Shown here one piece after another: positions 47,096-50,082 of a DNA stretch of 50,082 nt; within the stretch, counting starts at the first letter, position 1, and each line of letters starts with the position of its first letter. The notes beneath the pieces were generated by a model. That model was not told where the DNA came from. It worked only from the letters and a program-made list of their open reading frames with translations, and did no database searches. Origin of the DNA: Lysobacter antibioticus (lineage in GTDB: Bacteria; Pseudomonadota; Gammaproteobacteria; Xanthomonadales; Xanthomonadaceae); NCBI RefSeq assembly GCF_001442535.1, contig NZ_CP013141.1:4870934-4921015 (forward strand), read 5' to 3'. Both the position numbers and the translations under genes were made by a program.

Positions 47096-47368
47096 GACGG
47101 TTGGCTCGGGTCGTCGTAGAGGCGCCGAGCGATCGAGATAATCGCAACAGCGTTGGCTTTCGGGTTCCTGTGCATGTCCAGGTTATGCACCGGCTTCAAA
47201 AAGGTGAGCTTCAAAAGATCGAGGCACGGCGCCGGCCGCTGAGCGCAGGCGCAACCGCGGCCGAACGCCGGCTCCTGAAACACGTTTCCGAACTCCGGAA
47301 ACGCCATCCAAGATATTGTTTAAAAAGGAAAGTCGGCAGCATGCGGGCTTCCCAGACAGGAACCCGCC

Positions 47369-48595
47369 ATGCCAAACCTGCCGTTCACCCCAGCCGCCAT
47401 CCGTGCCGTCCCGCTCCGCGCAATCCTCGTCCGACTGCTGGGTTGCGCCTTCGTGTTGCTGTTGTCCAGCGGCGTGGCGCATGCCCAGTCGCTTCCCGAC
47501 GACCGCCAGGTCGCAGCGGTGATCCAGGACTACCTGCAGGGGAGTTCCTACAACCGGACCGAGCAGCTGCGACGCGCGTTCCATCCCGATGCCCGCCTGT
47601 ACCTGAGCCAGGGGGCGAACGGCATGCGAGAGGTGGGTGTTGAGGAGTATGTCGGCTGGTTCAGCAAGAACCCGGACCAGTTCAATGGGCGCTCCGGCCG
47701 TCTGATCAGCGTGCAGGTCGAGGGCAACATCGCGACCGCGAAGGCGGAGATCCTGGTCGGCAAGGACCAGGCACGCTACGTCGACCTGTTCCTGCTCAAG
47801 AAGCTCGGCGAGGGATGGCAGGTCATCAGCAAGACCGCGACCCGCTACCAGGCGCCGGCTCATGGCCGCCAAGTGGTGTTGGTCGTGTCCAATGTCGGCA
47901 CGATACCCGGCACCCGCCTCAGCGCCGGCAACAGCTTTGCGGAGCTGATCCACGCCTACACCGCCTTCCGCGAAGCCGGCTACGGCGTGCAGTTCGTCAG
48001 TCCCGAAGGCGGGGCCGTGCCGCTGGCCTATATCGACACCCGCGATCCGGAGCACACGGCCAGGATCTACGACGGCGACTTCATGTGGGCGTTGGCCAAT
48101 ACGCGCAAACCCGAGGACGTGAGTGCTGTCGACTATGCCGCGCTGATGTACATCGGCGGCAGCGCCGCGATGTACGGCGTCGTCGATCACCCCGGCCTCA
48201 AGGCTCTGGCGGTCCGCATCTATGAACAGCGGCAGGGCATTGTCTCGGCGGTCTGTCACGGCAGCGCCGGCCTTGCGAACCTGACGTTGTCCGATGGCAC
48301 GGCGCTGGTCAGCGGCAAGCGCGTCACCGGTTATCCCGATGCCTTCGAAGACAAGCAAGCGCCGTACTACAAGACCTTGCCGTTCTCGCTCGAGCAGCGC
48401 TTGCAGGAGCGCAAGGGCCTGTTCCGTTACGGTGCCCGCAACAGCTCGCACGTGGAAATCGACGGCCGGCTCGTCACCGGCATGAACTGGCAATCCACCC
48501 GCGACGTCGTCAAGGCCGTCATCCGGCAGTTGGAGGCGTCAGGTGCGCCCAAAGCGATATCGCCGGCAGCGACATCGCAAGATTCGAGCCACTAG
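47369..48595 (+). CDS. Exported NTF2-like/DJ-1-PfpI fusion protein
   Basis: This protein of 408 residues has a signal peptide (LVRLLGCAFVLLLSSGVAHA). Residues about 42-160 are NTF2/SnoaL-like (VAAVIQDYLQGSSYNRTEQL; DARLYLSQGA; KLGEGWQVISKTATRY). From about 165 a DJ-1/PfpI domain follows with its conserved nucleophile Cys296 in SAVCHGSAGLANL. DJ-1 members include glyoxalase III, chaperones and proteases. Export and the NTF2-like fusion are unusual. AGGAAC precedes the ATG, and an AT-rich patch 40-60 bp upstream (GATATTGTTTAAAAAGG) may be its promoter. The gene is followed at once by a UvrA-like fragment. Confidence 0.88.
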   Translation: MPNLPFTPAAIRAVPLRAILVRLLGCAFVLLLSSGVAHAQSLPDDRQVAAVIQDYLQGSSYNRTEQLRRAFHPDARLYLSQGANGMREVGVEEYVGWFSKNPDQFNGRSGRLISVQVEGNIATAKAEILVGKDQARYVDLFLLKKLGEGWQVISKTATRYQAPAHGRQVVLVVSNVGTIPGTRLSAGNSFAELIHAYTAFREAGYGVQFVSPEGGAVPLAYIDTRDPEHTARIYDGDFMWALANTRKPEDVSAVDYAALMYIGGSAAMYGVVDHPGLKALAVRIYEQRQGIVSAVCHGSAGLANLTLSDGTALVSGKRVTGYPDAFEDKQAPYYKTLPFSLEQRLQERKGLFRYGARNSSHVEIDGRLVTGMNWQSTRDVVKAVIRQLEASGAPKAISPAATSQDSSH

Positions 48596-48655
48596 CCGAT
48601 CTCGTCAAAGCCAAGTCCACGCTGACCGGCAAGCCTCTGGCGGAGTACGGGGCAT
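48595..48655 (+). pseudogene. 3'-end fragment duplicated from the UvrA-paralogue gene
   Basis: These 61 bases align with 47006-47066, the 3' end of the UvrA-like gene, with about 85% identity including a 24-base exact run. Translated in frame it reads ADLVKAKSTLTGKPLAEY, against AELVKAKSTLTGKHLADY in the intact gene. It begins directly at the DJ-1 fusion stop codon and its frame ends 57 bases later without a start or motor domain. It is a relic of a second UvrA copy or of a duplication around the DJ-1 gene. Confidence 0.75.
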
Positions 48656-48701
48656 CGATCGTGCGGGATCAAGATCGAGCGCCCAGACGGTTGCTTCAAG
48701 G

Positions 48702-48810
48702 GTAGGAGCGACGCGAGTCGCGACCGCGCGGCTGCGGTCTCGCGTCGCATCGAGCCATCCAGATCGAACGCCCGAAGCTCTCGCCACCAAAGCGGCGGGT
48801 CGCTTTCTTT
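48702..48810 (+). repeat. Composite dispersed repeat, copy 2
   Basis: This copy starts with the GTAG REP (GTAGGAGCGACG...GTCGCGACC), continues through GGTCTCGCG and CCAGATCGAACG, and ends with CGCCACCAAAGCGGCGGGTC then GCTTTCTTT. The same order is at 16062-16184. It lies between the UvrA fragment and comM. Confidence 0.75.
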
Positions 48811-48845
48811 GAGTCGCCGATCGTCCCGTGAGTGCCAAGCTTGCT

Positions 48846-50006
48846 CTAGGTCGCGACCTCGCGATCGCCGCGCCGATACCCGATCGCCTCGGTCAAATGC
48901 GCCGTGGCGATCTGCGGGCTCTCGGCAAGATCGGCAACGGTGCGCGCGACCCGCTGGATGCGGTGCATGGAACGCGCCGACAGTTGCAAGGCATCGACGG
49001 CGCGTTCGAGCAAGGCATGGTCGGACTGGCTGAGGACGCAGGTCGCGGTGGTCTCGGCCTGGCTGAGCTGCGCATTGGTCTTGCCGCTGCGCCCCAACTG
49101 GCGTTCGCGCGCGGCGACGACGCGCTCGCGGATCGCGGCGCTGCTTTCGCCGCTGGGTTGGTCGGGGCGCAGCGCCGAAGAGGGCAGACGCGGCACCTCG
49201 ATGTGCAGGTCGATGCGGTCGAGTAGCGGGCCGGAAATGCGCGCGCGGTAACGGCGGATCGCGTCGCCGGCGCAACGGCAGCGTCCGCTGCTGTCGCCGG
49301 CCCAGCCGCAAGGGCAGGGGTTCATCGCCGCGACCAGTTGGAAGCGCGCCGGGAACTCGGCGCTGCGCGCCGCGCGCGACACCGTCACCACGCCGGATTC
49401 GAGCGGCTCGCGCAGGACTTCCAGCGCGCGCCGTTCCCACTCGGGCAGTTCGTCGAGAAACAGCACGCCCTGATGCGCGAGCGAAATCTCGCCGGGGCGC
49501 GGATCGGCGCCGCCGCCGACCAGGGCGACGGCACTGGCGGTGTGGTGCGGCGAGCGGAACGGGCGTTCGCGCCAGCGCGCCGGGTCGAGACCGTGGCCGT
49601 GCGCGCCGCCGGCGACCGACGCGATCGCCGCGGTCTCCAGCGCTTCGTCTTCGCTGGCCTCGGGCAGCAGGCCGGGCAGGCGCGAGGCCAGCAGGGTCTT
49701 GCCGCAGCCCGGCGGGCCGATCAGCAGAAGGTGGTGACCACCGGCGGCGGCGATTTCGAGGGCGCGCCGGGCCTGCGTCTGGCCGCGCACATCGCGCATG
49801 TCGAGGCCGGGCGCACGCAGCAGCGGTGCGGGCTGGGCCTGCGGCAGTTCGGCGCGGCCGCAGAGCATCGCGCAGACTTCGAGCAGGGTGCGGCCGGTGC
49901 GCGCTTCGACGCGGCTGGCGAGTGCCGCCTCGGCGCCGTTGCCGGCCGGCACGATCAGGCGGCGCCCGAACGCGCCTTCACTCTCGGCTTGGATCGCAGC
50001 CTTCAA
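48846..50006 (-). CDS. comM: ComM (YifB family Mg-chelatase-like AAA+ helicase), 5' part out of frame or outside window
   Basis: ComM helps natural transformation by widening branch migration. The part seen carries the AAA+ Walker A IGPPGCGKT, Walker B GVLFLDELPEW, sensor region AAMNPCPCGWAGDSSGRCRC and arginine-finger segment GPLLDRIDLHIEVP, then a normal C-terminal helical domain. The usual N-terminal Lon-like part (about 120 residues) is missing. Upstream of a possible TTG at 50006 the frame meets TGA at 50040-50042. Another frame from the window edge reads SPEAQRVDAALKADSQQ, which resembles the expected sequence before this point, so a frameshift (or sequence error) is likely. I list the intact downstream part. 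Confidence 0.82.
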   Translation of the reverse strand: MKAAIQAESEGAFGRRLIVPAGNGAEAALASRVEARTGRTLLEVCAMLCGRAELPQAQPAPLLRAPGLDMRDVRGQTQARRALEIAAAGGHHLLLIGPPGCGKTLLASRLPGLLPEASEDEALETAAIASVAGGAHGHGLDPARWRERPFRSPHHTASAVALVGGGADPRPGEISLAHQGVLFLDELPEWERRALEVLREPLESGVVTVSRAARSAEFPARFQLVAAMNPCPCGWAGDSSGRCRCAGDAIRRYRARISGPLLDRIDLHIEVPRLPSSALRPDQPSGESSAAIRERVVAARERQLGRSGKTNAQLSQAETTATCVLSQSDHALLERAVDALQLSARSMHRIQRVARTVADLAESPQIATAHLTEAIGYRRGDREVAT

Positions 50007-50082
50007 CTCGGCCTGGTCTGCGGCGTGGACTGCTGGCTGTCAGCCTTGAGCGCGGCGTCGACGCGCTGCGCTTCCGGCGATA

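Overview
The window is a GC-rich chromosomal segment that looks like the family Xanthomonadaceae, most probably Lysobacter. This is inferred from several things together: oleBCD olefin genes beside ubiJ-ubiB, a TonB-dependent receptor, GTAG-type REP palindromes, GGGAATG/C heptamer repeats, an exported PKD/PPC metalloprotease, and the 'peptide modification cyclase' cassette known from xanthomonads. There is no phage, plasmid or insertion-sequence transposase, and I recognised no rRNA, tRNA or CRISPR array.

Region 1 (1-9,228, all minus strand) is an uptake and catabolism block of unknown substrate. In transcription order it holds a CitE-like HpcH/HpaI lyase, an exported propeller-like domain fused to a sodium:solute symporter, a LysR regulator, a TonB-dependent receptor, an exported serine hydrolase and a ribokinase cut by the window edge. 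Two junctions overlap by ATGA. Region 2 (9,519-15,905, plus) holds oleB, oleC and oleD (beta-lactone route to long-chain olefins; oleA is not here), followed by ubiJ-ubiB for ubiquinone. A repeat-rich spacer follows (15,906-16,599). Region 3 (16,600-23,791) is mixed housekeeping: an M16 peptidase, truC, two small exported proteins, arfB, an acyltransferase and a GntR/FCD regulator with a strong palindrome 290 bp upstream.

Region 4 (24,478-31,837) has an exported M9-type collagenase-like protease, then a LysR gene divergent from the glyoxylate-shunt pair aceB-aceA. A ten-unit G-rich heptamer repeat lies after aceA. Region 5 (32,217-39,066) is the most interesting part. A cNMP-binding/GGDEF protein is coupled to a class III nucleotide-cyclase/TPR protein. 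These are followed by a 117-residue NHLP-like precursor peptide on the opposite strand, a SagB-related dehydrogenase and a nitronate-monooxygenase-like flavoprotein. The pair resembles the Xanthomonas cGMP to c-di-GMP relay (XC_0250/XC_0249). The peptide and dehydrogenase resemble a predicted but chemically uncharacterised RiPP-like system.

Region 6 (39,418-50,082) holds a TPR/PAS membrane protein with an unassigned C-terminal domain, two small exported proteins, a VOC protein, a small membrane protein, a UvrA paralogue, and an exported NTF2-like/DJ-1 fusion. After these come a 61-bp duplicate of the UvrA paralogue's 3' end, a composite REP repeat shared with the 16-kb spacer, and comM (minus), whose frame is broken about 40 bp from the window edge.
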